In this document: piece after piece, positions 1-5,691 of the stretch
How positions within the stretch are numbered: the first letter of the stretch is position 1
How the letters are laid out: every line of letters starts with the position of its first letter
Source of the DNA: Asaia bogorensis
GTDB taxonomy: Bacteria; Pseudomonadota; Alphaproteobacteria; Acetobacterales; Acetobacteraceae
Assembly (NCBI GenBank): GCA_945871455.1
Contig: CAMBXJ010000207.1
Span: 1 to 7,572, forward strand
Length of the DNA: 7,572 nucleotides
Reading direction: 5' to 3'
The notes under the pieces: model-generated
The model's database searches: none
What the model saw: only the letters and a program-made list of their open reading frames with translations
Told to the model about the DNA's origin: nothing
Made by a program: the position numbers and the translations under genes

Positions 1-103
1 GCCCGTACACGGTCTCGGTGGCGAAAGCGACCAGGTCCCCGGCGCGCAGCAGGGCGGCGGCCCGGGCGATGCCGGCCTTAGATTCTTCCAGCAAGGCGGT
101 CAT
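1..103 (-). CDS. Threonylcarbamoyl-AMP synthase (TsaC/Sua5/YrdC family), 5' part only
   Basis: This is the N-terminal 34 codons of a protein that continues beyond the left edge. The translation has the family's opening layout: a short helix rich in Ala and Leu, then GDLVAF and ATETVYG at residues 28-34, matching the YrdC-domain signature usually written PTETVYGLGA. The family makes threonylcarbamoyl-AMP from threonine, bicarbonate and ATP in the cytoplasm, the first step of t6A37 modification of ANN-decoding tRNAs. The ATG at 103 is the first in-frame start; an ATG at 116 is in another frame. One oddity is Ala28 where Pro is usual. The fragment cannot show whether the protein is the short TsaC form or the longer Sua5 form. 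The gene is divergent from pepA across a 133-base gap. Confidence 0.85.
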   Translation of the reverse strand, partial: MTALLEESKAGIARAAALLRAGDLVAFATETVYG

Positions 104-135
104 GGCGCGATCCCATAGCCCACGACCCCGGGAGA

Positions 136-191
136 GGCAAAGAAGCCAAGGGAAAGAAGCCGGGGCAAAGGCGGCATGGCAAAGCCGCGTG
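136..191. repeat. Four 14-base degenerate tandem units upstream of pepA
   Basis: Four consecutive 14-base units begin at 136, 150, 164 and 178: GGCAAAGAAGCCAA, GGGAAAGAAGCCGG, GGCAAAGGCGGCAT and GGCAAAGCCGCGTG. All share GGSAAAG and then diverge towards their 3' ends, so the array looks like an old duplication that is decaying. It lies between the divergent tsaC-like gene and pepA, in the probable 5' leader or promoter region of both. No function is evident. Decayed slippage is the simplest explanation; a multi-copy protein-binding site is possible but unsupported. Confidence 0.6.
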
Positions 192-236
192 CCCTGCGGT
201 ACAGTCACGGCAACAGAATCTGGGACAGCGCATACC

Positions 237-1694
237 ATGCTCGATATCTCTTTTGCCGCCCCTGCCTTGCCCATCTCCGGTGCCCTCGTGCTGCTGATCG
301 GTGAGGGCGAAGCCCCGTCCGGCATCTGGCGGCAGGCGGACGAAGCCACCCAGGGCGCCATCGCCCGCGCCTTCGAAGCGGCCGAGTTCAAGGGCGGCAA
401 GGGCAAGTCCTGCATGATCCTCGCCCCGGGTGCGGGCCTGTCGCGGGTGCTGGCCATCGGCCTCGGCAAACCGGCCGACATCAAGCCCCAGGGCCTGGAG
501 GACGCGGGCGGCGCGATCGTCGCGGCGCTGTCCCGGGAAACCGCCGCCACTGTCGCGACCGGATCGGCCGCCGCCGCCTCTGTCGCGTTGGGCGCCGCGT
601 TGCGGGGCTATCGGTTCGACCGCTACCGCACGAAGGAGAAGGAAGAGGACAAGCCGAAACTGGCGAAACTGGCCTTCCTGACCGAGGACGCCGCCGGCGC
701 GACCAGTGCCTGGGCCGCGGGCAAGGCCGTTGCGGAGGGCGTCTTCCTGACCCGGGATCTGGTCAGCGAGCCGCCCAATGTCCTGCACCCGGCGGAAATG
801 GCCGAACGCTGCCGCGGGCTGACATCGCTGGGCCTGAAAGTCACCGTCCTCGGCCCGGCCGAGATGGCCGAACTGGGGTTCGGCGCTTTGTTGGGTGTGT
901 CCCAGGGCAGCATCAATGAGCCGCGGATGGTCGTGATGGAATGGGCCGGCAATGGCGGCAAGGACAAGCCGGTCGCCTTCGTCGGCAAGGGCGTCACCTT
1001 CGACACCGGCGGCATCAGCATCAAGCCGGCCGGCGGCATGGAGGACATGAAGTGGGATATGGCCGGCGCCGGGACGGTGATCGGCCTGATGGCGGCGCTC
1101 GCCGGCCGCCGCGCGAAGGTCGATGCGGTGGGTCTGGTGGGTCTGGTCGAAAACATGCCGTCCGGCACCGCGCAACGGCCGGGCGACGTGGTCAAAAGCT
1201 ACTCCGGACAGACGATCGAGGTGATCAACACCGACGCCGAGGGGCGGCTGGTCCTGGCGGACGTGCTTTGGTACGCGCAGGAAAAATTCGATCCGCGATT
1301 CATGGTCGATCTGGCGACCCTGACCGGCGCCATCATCATCGGTCTCGGCCATGAATACGGCGGCATGTTCAGCAACGACGACGCGCTGGTCGACAAACTG
1401 ACCGCCGCCGGCAAGGCGACCGGCGAGAAACTGTGGCGCATGCCGCTGGATGAGGCCTACGACAAGCAGATCAAGTCCGACATCGCGGACATGAAGAATG
1501 TCGGCGGCCGGCCGGGTGGATCGATTACCGCCGCCCAGTTCATCCAGCGGTTCGTCAACGGCAAGCCCTGGGCGCATCTGGATATCGCCGGCATGGCCTG
1601 GAGCACGAAGGACACTGCCTGCATCCCCAAGGGGGCGACGGCGTTCGGCGTGCGCCTGCTCGACCGCCTGGTCGCGGATCACTACGAGGCCTGA
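237..1694 (+). CDS. pepA: Leucyl aminopeptidase (peptidase family M17)
   Basis: A 485-residue cytosolic aminopeptidase that removes N-terminal residues, preferring Leu, from peptides using two metal ions, normally as a hexamer. The C-terminal catalytic domain is complete. VGKGVTFDTGG starts at residue 249, giving metal ligands Lys251 and Asp256; Asp274 follows in KWDM; NTDAEGRL is at 331-338 with Asp333, Glu335 and the catalytic Arg337; catalytic Lys263 lies in SIKP. These fall one residue after bovine lens enzyme numbering. The N-terminal half (about 1-170) is the variable M17 N domain. The ATG at 237 is chosen because the protein then has the usual family length and starts MLDISF; the reading frame is open back to 18 but that extension is Arg/Ser-rich and runs through the tandem repeat. 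A weak GGGA lies 11 bases before the start. The stop overlaps holC. PepA in E. coli is also a DNA-binding protein; whether this one is cannot be seen. Confidence 0.96.
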   Translation: MLDISFAAPALPISGALVLLIGEGEAPSGIWRQADEATQGAIARAFEAAEFKGGKGKSCMILAPGAGLSRVLAIGLGKPADIKPQGLEDAGGAIVAALSRETAATVATGSAAAASVALGAALRGYRFDRYRTKEKEEDKPKLAKLAFLTEDAAGATSAWAAGKAVAEGVFLTRDLVSEPPNVLHPAEMAERCRGLTSLGLKVTVLGPAEMAELGFGALLGVSQGSINEPRMVVMEWAGNGGKDKPVAFVGKGVTFDTGGISIKPAGGMEDMKWDMAGAGTVIGLMAALAGRRAKVDAVGLVGLVENMPSGTAQRPGDVVKSYSGQTIEVINTDAEGRLVLADVLWYAQEKFDPRFMVDLATLTGAIIIGLGHEYGGMFSNDDALVDKLTAAGKATGEKLWRMPLDEAYDKQIKSDIADMKNVGGRPGGSITAAQFIQRFVNGKPWAHLDIAGMAWSTKDTACIPKGATAFGVRLLDRLVADHYEA

Positions 1695-2134
1695 TGGCCG
1701 CGATCGGCTTCTACCACCTGACCCGCACCACCCTGATCCAGGCGTTGCCCCGTTTGCTGGGGCGGACCCTGGACGCGGGGGAACGGGCGGTGGTTCTGTG
1801 CCCCTCCGCGGCCACGGTGGCCGATCTGGACAAGGCGTTGTGGGAGGCATCCGAGCCGGAATGGCTGCCGCACGGATCGGACGCGGATGGCGATGCGGAC
1901 CTGCAACCGGTCTGGATCACCACCGACGATCAGGCCCCGAACGGGGCACGCTTCCTGTTCCTGGTGGGGGGCGCCGCGAGTGACCGTCTCGACGCATTCC
2001 AACGCGTGTTCGACCTGTTTGACGGCAACGACCCGGACGCCGTTGCGGCGGCCAGATCCCGCTGGGCCGCCGCGAAGGCAGCCGGGCACGAACTGACCTA
2101 CTGGAAGCAAGGGCCGCGTGGCTGGGAAAAATAG
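1694..2134 (+). CDS. holC: DNA polymerase III chi subunit
   Basis: A 146-residue protein, about the length of E. coli HolC (147). Family features are FYHL at residues 6-9, LPHG at 58-61, a PVW-TTDD stretch at about 72-78, DLFDGND at 107-113, and a C-terminal ELTYW block. Chi belongs to the clamp-loader complex and links it to single-stranded-DNA-binding protein at the replication fork. The start ATG shares its A with the pepA TGA stop (TGATG), with GAGG four bases upstream inside pepA, so the two genes are almost certainly co-transcribed and translationally coupled. The pepA-holC pairing is a familiar alphaproteobacterial arrangement and supports both calls. Confidence 0.93.
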   Translation: MAAIGFYHLTRTTLIQALPRLLGRTLDAGERAVVLCPSAATVADLDKALWEASEPEWLPHGSDADGDADLQPVWITTDDQAPNGARFLFLVGGAASDRLDAFQRVFDLFDGNDPDAVAAARSRWAAAKAAGHELTYWKQGPRGWEK

Positions 2135-2226
2135 CCGCTCCGGCCATCGCCGCCGTACCAACGACGTGATCCATCTCTCGCGGACGGACCATATCGGCGC
2201 GCGTGGGGCTGGTCCGATGACGATGA

Positions 2227-2243
2227 CGGCTCGCTTCGAGCCG
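2227..2243. terminator. Small hairpin after holC, possible weak terminator
   Basis: CGGCTCG at 2227-2233 and CGAGCCG at 2237-2243 form a perfect 7-base-pair stem with a CTT loop, in the 204-base gap between holC and the diguanylate cyclase gene. There is no T-run after it, so it is not a classical intrinsic terminator. It may mark the end of the pepA-holC transcript or be a chance GC-rich palindrome. Nothing else clear is seen in this gap; an open frame at 2118-2348 lacks any family resemblance. Confidence 0.25.
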
Positions 2244-2338
2244 CTCGCCATCACGCAGGCGGCCCCAGTGTGCCAACCCATGGGACACGCCATGCATCGC
2301 CATACCGTCAATCGGGTCCGGACAGCGGGACTTTTCCC

Positions 2339-3223
2339 ATGGGGCTAGAGGACCTCATCTATCTGTCGGTGCGGCTTCTGCTCGCTTGCCTCGCATCCCT
2401 GAGTGCGATCGTCACCTTCGTCTACGCATGGCGGCTCTCCCCGTCGGATGCGCAACGCTGGGGCTCTCGGCGTTGGATCGCCGCCGCGGGTGGCATCCTG
2501 CTTTCGGTGGCCGCCGTGCTGTCGGTCTACGATGCCATCGTCAACGCGTTCGTCCTGCGCAACCAGCCGATCCTGGCGGTGAGTTGGGTGTGGCTGTTCG
2601 CCTTCGATCTGCTGCTGCCGCTATGGGCGTTCCTGCTGGTCGGGGCATGGCGCCAGCGCGATCGCGCCGAAGCCGCGCTCGCGCGTCTTGCAGTGACCGA
2701 CCTGTTGACCGGCCTGCTCAACCGCCGCGGCTTTTTCGAGCATGCCACCAGCGCGATCGCCCAGGCGCGCCGATCCCGCGTGCCGGTCGCGGTGGCCATG
2801 TTCGACATCGATCGGTTCAAATTGATCAATGACGGCTACGGGCATGATGCCGGCGACGCGGTGCTGCGCCAGGTCGCCGCGGCCCTGTCCGCCGATCAGC
2901 GGGCGGGTGACGTCCTGGGCCGCTTCGGCGGGGAGGAATTCGTCCTGCTGACCCCCGGCAACGATGCGTCGCAAGCCGCCATCACCGTCGAGCGGTTGCG
3001 GGCCGCCGTGCGATCGGTCGTCCTGCACCCCGCCGGAAAGGCCGCGTCCGTCACCATGAGCGCCGGCATCGCCGGCCTGGAGGATCAGGGGGACGTCGAG
3101 CGGTCGATCAACACGGCGTTGATCGCCGCCGATACCGGGCTTTATGAAGCCAAGCGCTCCGGTCGCGATCGCGGCGTGATCGCGACGGGCGGTCCGGAAC
3201 CCACGGCGATCTCCAACGCCTGA
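2339..3223 (+). CDS. Membrane-bound diguanylate cyclase (GGDEF domain)
   Basis: A 294-residue protein expected to make cyclic di-GMP from two GTP at the inner face of the cytoplasmic membrane. Three hydrophobic segments at about 6-30, 46-72 and 78-103 are followed by a short charged helix (104-118) and a GGDEF domain from about 119 to 285. The domain is intact: DLLTGLLNR at 121-129, metal ligand Asp156 in FDIDRFK, NDGYGHDAGD after it, and the active-site GGEEF at 197-201. R188-A-G-D191 lies five residues before GGEEF and matches the RxxD inhibitory I-site, so product inhibition is likely. The sensed signal is unknown; the membrane part is too small for a recognised periplasmic sensor. The start at 2339 has GGGA eight bases upstream; a GTG at 2270 in the same frame would add 23 residues with no membrane or domain character. 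It converges with the amidohydrolase gene, with 23 bases between stops and no clear terminator. Confidence 0.92.
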   Translation: MGLEDLIYLSVRLLLACLASLSAIVTFVYAWRLSPSDAQRWGSRRWIAAAGGILLSVAAVLSVYDAIVNAFVLRNQPILAVSWVWLFAFDLLLPLWAFLLVGAWRQRDRAEAALARLAVTDLLTGLLNRRGFFEHATSAIAQARRSRVPVAVAMFDIDRFKLINDGYGHDAGDAVLRQVAAALSADQRAGDVLGRFGGEEFVLLTPGNDASQAAITVERLRAAVRSVVLHPAGKAASVTMSAGIAGLEDQGDVERSINTALIAADTGLYEAKRSGRDRGVIATGGPEPTAISNA

Positions 3224-3246
3224 CCCAGAACAGCGGGCCGCCGAGG

Positions 3247-4188
3247 TTACGCCGCCGGTATCTCGATCCGGTAGAACGTCAGCGCATTGCCGGCAAACAA
3301 CCGCCGCCGATCCTCCGGCGCATACCCGACCGTCACGTCCTTGAACTGGGTGAAGATCCAGTCCCAACTCGCCTTCACCCCGTCCACCGGATGGTTCGAG
3401 GCCAGCATGGACCGCCAGATCCCGAATATTCCGATGGCTTCCCGGATGATCGATCCGTTCACCTTCAGGGTCCAGGGCTGGTCTTGCACGGTCAGGCCGG
3501 ACACCTTGCACCAGACATTCGGGCAGGACGCCAACGCCTCCATCCCCCGTCGCCAGACCGCAAGCTGTTCGCGCGACCGATCCAGCGGATACCCGGTATG
3601 GTTCAGCACCACCCGCAAACCGGGGTGTTCGCGGCAGACCTCCGCCGCTTCTTCCAGGTGATACCAGGGCACCCGCAGGTCCCAGGAAAGATCGTATTTC
3701 TCCAGCAGAGCCAGGCCCTGGCGCCATTTCGGGTCTTGCAGGGTTCGCGGCTGGCCCCGCACGCTGTCGTTCGGACCCGACGCGATCACCGGCTTGGTCC
3801 GGATGCCGCGCACCAGGGGGAAGGATTTCTGTTTCGCCAGGATCTCCTCTGCGTCGGGCGTGTCGACCCAGGCATGCGCGACGATCGCGTTCGGAAACCC
3901 ATGTTGGGCATGGACCGCGGTCAGCCACTCGGTTTCCGCCACCTGCTGGGTGCGATCGCATTCCGCCTCGACATGCACCGTGGCGACGACGTTGTGCAGC
4001 CTGGTGTCGCGCTGGTACTCCGGCGGCAGATAGGACCGCCGGAACCGGGAATAATCGCCGAGATGGGACCGGTGCTCCACCGACGTCAACCAGGGATAGC
4101 GGATCGGGCCGTCCAGATCCCACAAATGGTGGTGCGCATCGACGATAGGCAGGTCGTCATCCGTCATGAGCCAACTCGCATCCTTCAT
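3247..4188 (-). CDS. Amidohydrolase, TIM-barrel metal-dependent hydrolase (COG3618 type)
   Basis: A 313-residue member of the amidohydrolase-2 superfamily. Near the N terminus is IVDAHHHLWDL, giving the D-x-H-x-H metal motif with His19 and His21 and the HHHLWD form typical of the COG3618 lactonase/hydrolase group. Later come VHVEAE, GIRTKP, LNHTGYP with His197 (a usual barrel ligand position) and ASNHPVDG at 263-270. Relatives hydrolyse lactones or carboxylate esters such as fuconolactone, sulfomuconolactone and pyrone dicarboxylate; the substrate here cannot be read from sequence. Where many family members have S-D-W-P with a catalytic Asp, this one has S-N265-H-P-V-D269. There is no signal peptide, so it is cytoplasmic. 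The start at 4188 is chosen for AAGGGA four to five bases upstream. Starts at 4203 and 4218 are in the same frame and are copies of the same repeat unit; 4167 is also possible. It is divergent from the moeB-like gene. Confidence 0.88.
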   Translation of the reverse strand: MKDASWLMTDDDLPIVDAHHHLWDLDGPIRYPWLTSVEHRSHLGDYSRFRRSYLPPEYQRDTRLHNVVATVHVEAECDRTQQVAETEWLTAVHAQHGFPNAIVAHAWVDTPDAEEILAKQKSFPLVRGIRTKPVIASGPNDSVRGQPRTLQDPKWRQGLALLEKYDLSWDLRVPWYHLEEAAEVCREHPGLRVVLNHTGYPLDRSREQLAVWRRGMEALASCPNVWCKVSGLTVQDQPWTLKVNGSIIREAIGIFGIWRSMLASNHPVDGVKASWDWIFTQFKDVTVGYAPEDRRRLFAGNALTFYRIEIPAA

Positions 4189-4244
4189 AGCGTCCCTTGG
4201 CATAACGCCCCTGGCCATAACCCCTTGGGCATAACCCCTTGGGC
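4186..4244 (-). repeat. Four tandem copies of a ribosome-binding-site plus ATG module
   Basis: Read on the minus strand, four consecutive 14-15 base units each end in ATG: GCCCAAGGGGTTATG (4244-4230), CCCAAGGGGTTATG (4229-4216), GCCAGGGGCGTTATG (4215-4201) and CCAAGGGACGCTATG (4200-4186). The first two are identical over 14 bases; the last two have diverged. Each carries an AAGGGG-like purine run just before ATG. The ATGs at 4188, 4203 and 4218 share the amidohydrolase frame; the one at 4232 is out of frame because its spacing is 14, not 15. The last ATG is the most likely functional start. The array may provide several competing initiation sites. Confidence 0.8.
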
Positions 4245-4383
4245 GTCGTGTTCGTCGGTATCCCCGGCAAGCGACGGCCCGGGGGACGACAATCCACCCC
4301 TTCAGCGTCTTGTGCAACGGAGCCATCGCGAAGCCGGGGGAGCGCGGGGCGGGCAACCTCTCGCAACCGGCCCGATCTCTGCC

Positions 4384-4395
4384 TATTCTGATGCC
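4384..4395 (+). promoter_or_regulatory. Possible -10 element for the moeB-like gene
   Basis: TATTCT at 4384-4389 resembles a sigma-70 -10 box in an otherwise GC-rich stretch. It lies seven bases before the ATG at 4396, and no purine-rich ribosome-binding site separates them, so transcription could begin at or beside the start codon and the mRNA could be leaderless. The -35 region at the right spacing (about 4360-4366) is poor. The remaining 4245-4383 holds nothing else I recognise. Confidence 0.3.
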
Positions 4396-5214
4396 ATGAA
4401 CCTCGATTTCAGCGAAGACGAGATCAGTCGCTATTCCCGCCACATCCTGCTGCAGGAAGTCGGCGGCATCGGCCAGGCTCGGCTCAAGGCCGCCCGTGTG
4501 CTTCTGCTTGGCGCGGGGGGGCTTGGCTCGCCGTTGATCCTTTATCTTGCCGCGGCGGGCGTTGGCACGATCGGCGTGGTTGATGACGACCATGTCGAAC
4601 TGTCGAACCTGCAACGCCAGATCGCTCACACGACCGATCGGATCGGGGTCGCCAAGGCGACCTCCGCCGCACAGGCCGCCACCGCCATCAATCCGGAGGT
4701 GCGGATCGAACCGCATATCACCCGCCTGACGACGGACAACGCGCTGGACCTGATCGGGCGCTACGATCTGGTCTGCGACGGCACCGACAATTTCGCCACC
4801 CGGTTCCTGATCGCCGATGCTTGCGCCCTGGCGAAACGCACCCTGGTGTCCGCCGCCGTGCTGCGCTTCGAAGGCCAGTTGTCGGTGTTCAAGCCGCATG
4901 AAGGCGGCCCCTGCTATCGCTGCCTCTACCCGGAGCCACCGCCCGATGGCGTCGTGCCAAGCTGTGGCGAGGCCGGGGTTCTGGGCGCGGTCACGGGTGT
5001 GATGGGAACATTGCAGGCGACCGAAGTCCTGAAGGAGATCATGGGGGTGGGCGATTCCATGTCCGGCAAGCTGCTGGTCTGGGACGCGCTGGCGTCGCGG
5101 TTCCGCTCGGTGAAGCTGCGTCCCGACCCGCGTTGCGCGCTGTGCGGCCCCAACGCGACGATCAAGGATCTGTCCGCGCATGTCGGCGCGGCGGGCCCCG
5201 TCTGTGCCGTCTGA
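4396..5214 (+). CDS. MoeB/HesA/ThiF family adenylyltransferase (E1-like)
   Basis: A 272-residue cytoplasmic enzyme of the E1-like superfamily that adenylates the C-terminal glycine of a ubiquitin-like sulfur carrier (MoaD- or ThiS-type) with ATP. The opening RYSRHILLQEVGGIGQ is characteristic of MoeB/HesA proteins. The nucleotide-binding loop GAGGLGSP is at 39-46, acidic residues at 63-65, NLQRQ at 71-75 with the conserved Arg74, and CDGTDN at 127-132. Two CxxC pairs, Cys173/Cys176 and Cys247/Cys250, form the structural zinc site, and Cys190 in the SCGEAGVLG block is the conserved active-site-region Cys. There is no C-terminal rhodanese domain, so sulfur must come from another protein. It is probably a molybdopterin-synthase adenylyltransferase, but MoeB, HesA and ThiF are not separable here, so no symbol is given. 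The frame is open far upstream, but the start at 4396 gives the standard N terminus. The 3' end overlaps the next gene by 35 bases. Confidence 0.92.
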   Translation: MNLDFSEDEISRYSRHILLQEVGGIGQARLKAARVLLLGAGGLGSPLILYLAAAGVGTIGVVDDDHVELSNLQRQIAHTTDRIGVAKATSAAQAATAINPEVRIEPHITRLTTDNALDLIGRYDLVCDGTDNFATRFLIADACALAKRTLVSAAVLRFEGQLSVFKPHEGGPCYRCLYPEPPPDGVVPSCGEAGVLGAVTGVMGTLQATEVLKEIMGVGDSMSGKLLVWDALASRFRSVKLRPDPRCALCGPNATIKDLSAHVGAAGPVCAV

Positions 5215-5623
5215 GGTGCCATCTGGCGTGCCGTCCGAGGTGCCTTTGGGCAAACGCCTGGGCGTGCTGCTGCTGTCGGGCGCCCATGACCGGGCGCATT
5301 ACGCCTTCGTGGTGGCGTCCGGTGCGGCGGCGCTCGGGCGAGCGGTGACGCTGTTCGTCACCAATGCTGGCTGTCACGCCCTGTTTCAGGACTGGTCCGG
5401 GCTGGCCGACCCCGATCGGGACGCGCGCGTGATGGCATCGGGTGTGGCCGGCCTGGCCGACCTGCGGGAAGCCTGCGTCGAACTGGGCGTGCGTCTGATT
5501 GCGTGCGAAGCCGGCCTGCGCGCCGAGGGTCTGGATGCCGCTCGCTTGTTGCCTCAGGTGGAGGTGGCCGGGATCGCCACCTTCCTGTCGGCGGTCGGAG
5601 ACGGGCAGATTGTAACGATCTGA
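5180..5623 (+). CDS. DsrE-family protein (DsrE/F-like, peroxiredoxin-like group)
   Basis: A 147-residue small alpha/beta protein. After a low-complexity N terminus, GKRLGVLLLSGAHDRAHYAF opens a DsrE-fold domain from about residue 24. It continues through TLFVTNAGC (Cys65), and RLIACEAGLRAEGL with Cys109, then VEVAGIATFL. The last two blocks resemble the IACxMSMDVMGI...VGGVATFL region of DsrE2/YrkE-like proteins, where the Cys is conserved. The family includes sulfur-relay proteins, but many members have no assigned function. There is no signal peptide or membrane segment. The ATG at 5180 lies inside the preceding gene, with AAGGA 11 bases upstream. GTG codons at 5204, 5216, 5228 and 5240 are in the same frame and are alternative starts; a start at 5240 would still give the whole domain. 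Overlap with the adenylyltransferase gene suggests coupled translation and a shared, perhaps sulfur-transfer, task. Confidence 0.8.
   Translation: MSARRAPSVPSEVPSGVPSEVPLGKRLGVLLLSGAHDRAHYAFVVASGAAALGRAVTLFVTNAGCHALFQDWSGLADPDRDARVMASGVAGLADLREACVELGVRLIACEAGLRAEGLDAARLLPQVEVAGIATFLSAVGDGQIVTI
5204..5251 (+). repeat. Four 12-base tandem units across the moeB-like stop and dsrE start
   Basis: Four consecutive 12-base units, GTGCCGTCTGAG, GTGCCATCTGGC, GTGCCGTCCGAG and GTGCCTTTGGGC, start at 5204, 5216, 5228 and 5240. In the DsrE frame they encode VPSE, VPSG, VPSE and VPLG. The first unit contains the stop codon of the adenylyltransferase gene (TGA at 5212-5214). Because each unit is four codons, copy-number change keeps the DsrE frame. 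Every unit also opens with GTG, a usable start codon. Confidence 0.85.
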
Positions 5624-5663
5624 CCGCCACTTGTGCGGTTTGCGGTCAATCGGCTCTTGACCG
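5621..5663 (+). promoter_or_regulatory. Two mutually exclusive hairpins between the dsrE and SH3 genes
   Basis: TGACCGC at 5621-5627, which includes the dsrE stop, can pair with GCGGTCA at 5642-5648 (7 pairs, 14-base loop). The overlapping CGGTCAA at 5643-5649 can instead pair with TTGACCG at 5657-5663 (7 pairs, 7-base loop). The two stems cannot form together. No T-run follows, so neither is a standard intrinsic terminator. They may help separate the 3' end of dsrE from the SH3 gene or be incidental. Confidence 0.35.
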
Positions 5664-5691
5664 GCCCCGCGCGGACTTGCACCCATTGCGC

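Noticed and set aside
18..236. 73-residue upstream extension of the pepA frame
   Set aside because: The extension is Arg/Ser-rich, crosses the tandem repeat and overlaps the divergent tsaC-like start; PepA has its normal length from 237.
78..1850. 590-codon open frame on the minus strand opposite pepA
   Set aside because: It mirrors the codon bias of pepA in a high-GC genome. The translation is rich in Arg, Gly and His with no recognisable domain, while pepA on the other strand has all catalytic motifs.
2277..2343. Two copies of the palindrome CCCATGGG, at 2277-2284 and 2336-2343, as an operator pair near the cyclase start
   Set aside because: Eight-base palindromes are weak evidence, flanking bases differ, and one contains the start codon itself.
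2118..2348. 76-codon plus-strand frame between holC and the cyclase gene
   Set aside because: It overlaps both neighbours, starts with GTG inside holC without a ribosome-binding site, and resembles no family.
2621..4123. 500-codon minus-strand frame opposite the cyclase and overlapping the amidohydrolase
   Set aside because: It is an antisense and out-of-frame shadow with no domain; the GGDEF protein and the amidohydrolase explain the interval.
3391..4395. Long open extension upstream of the adenylyltransferase start
   Set aside because: It runs antisense through the amidohydrolase gene. The standard MoeB/HesA N terminus begins at 4396.
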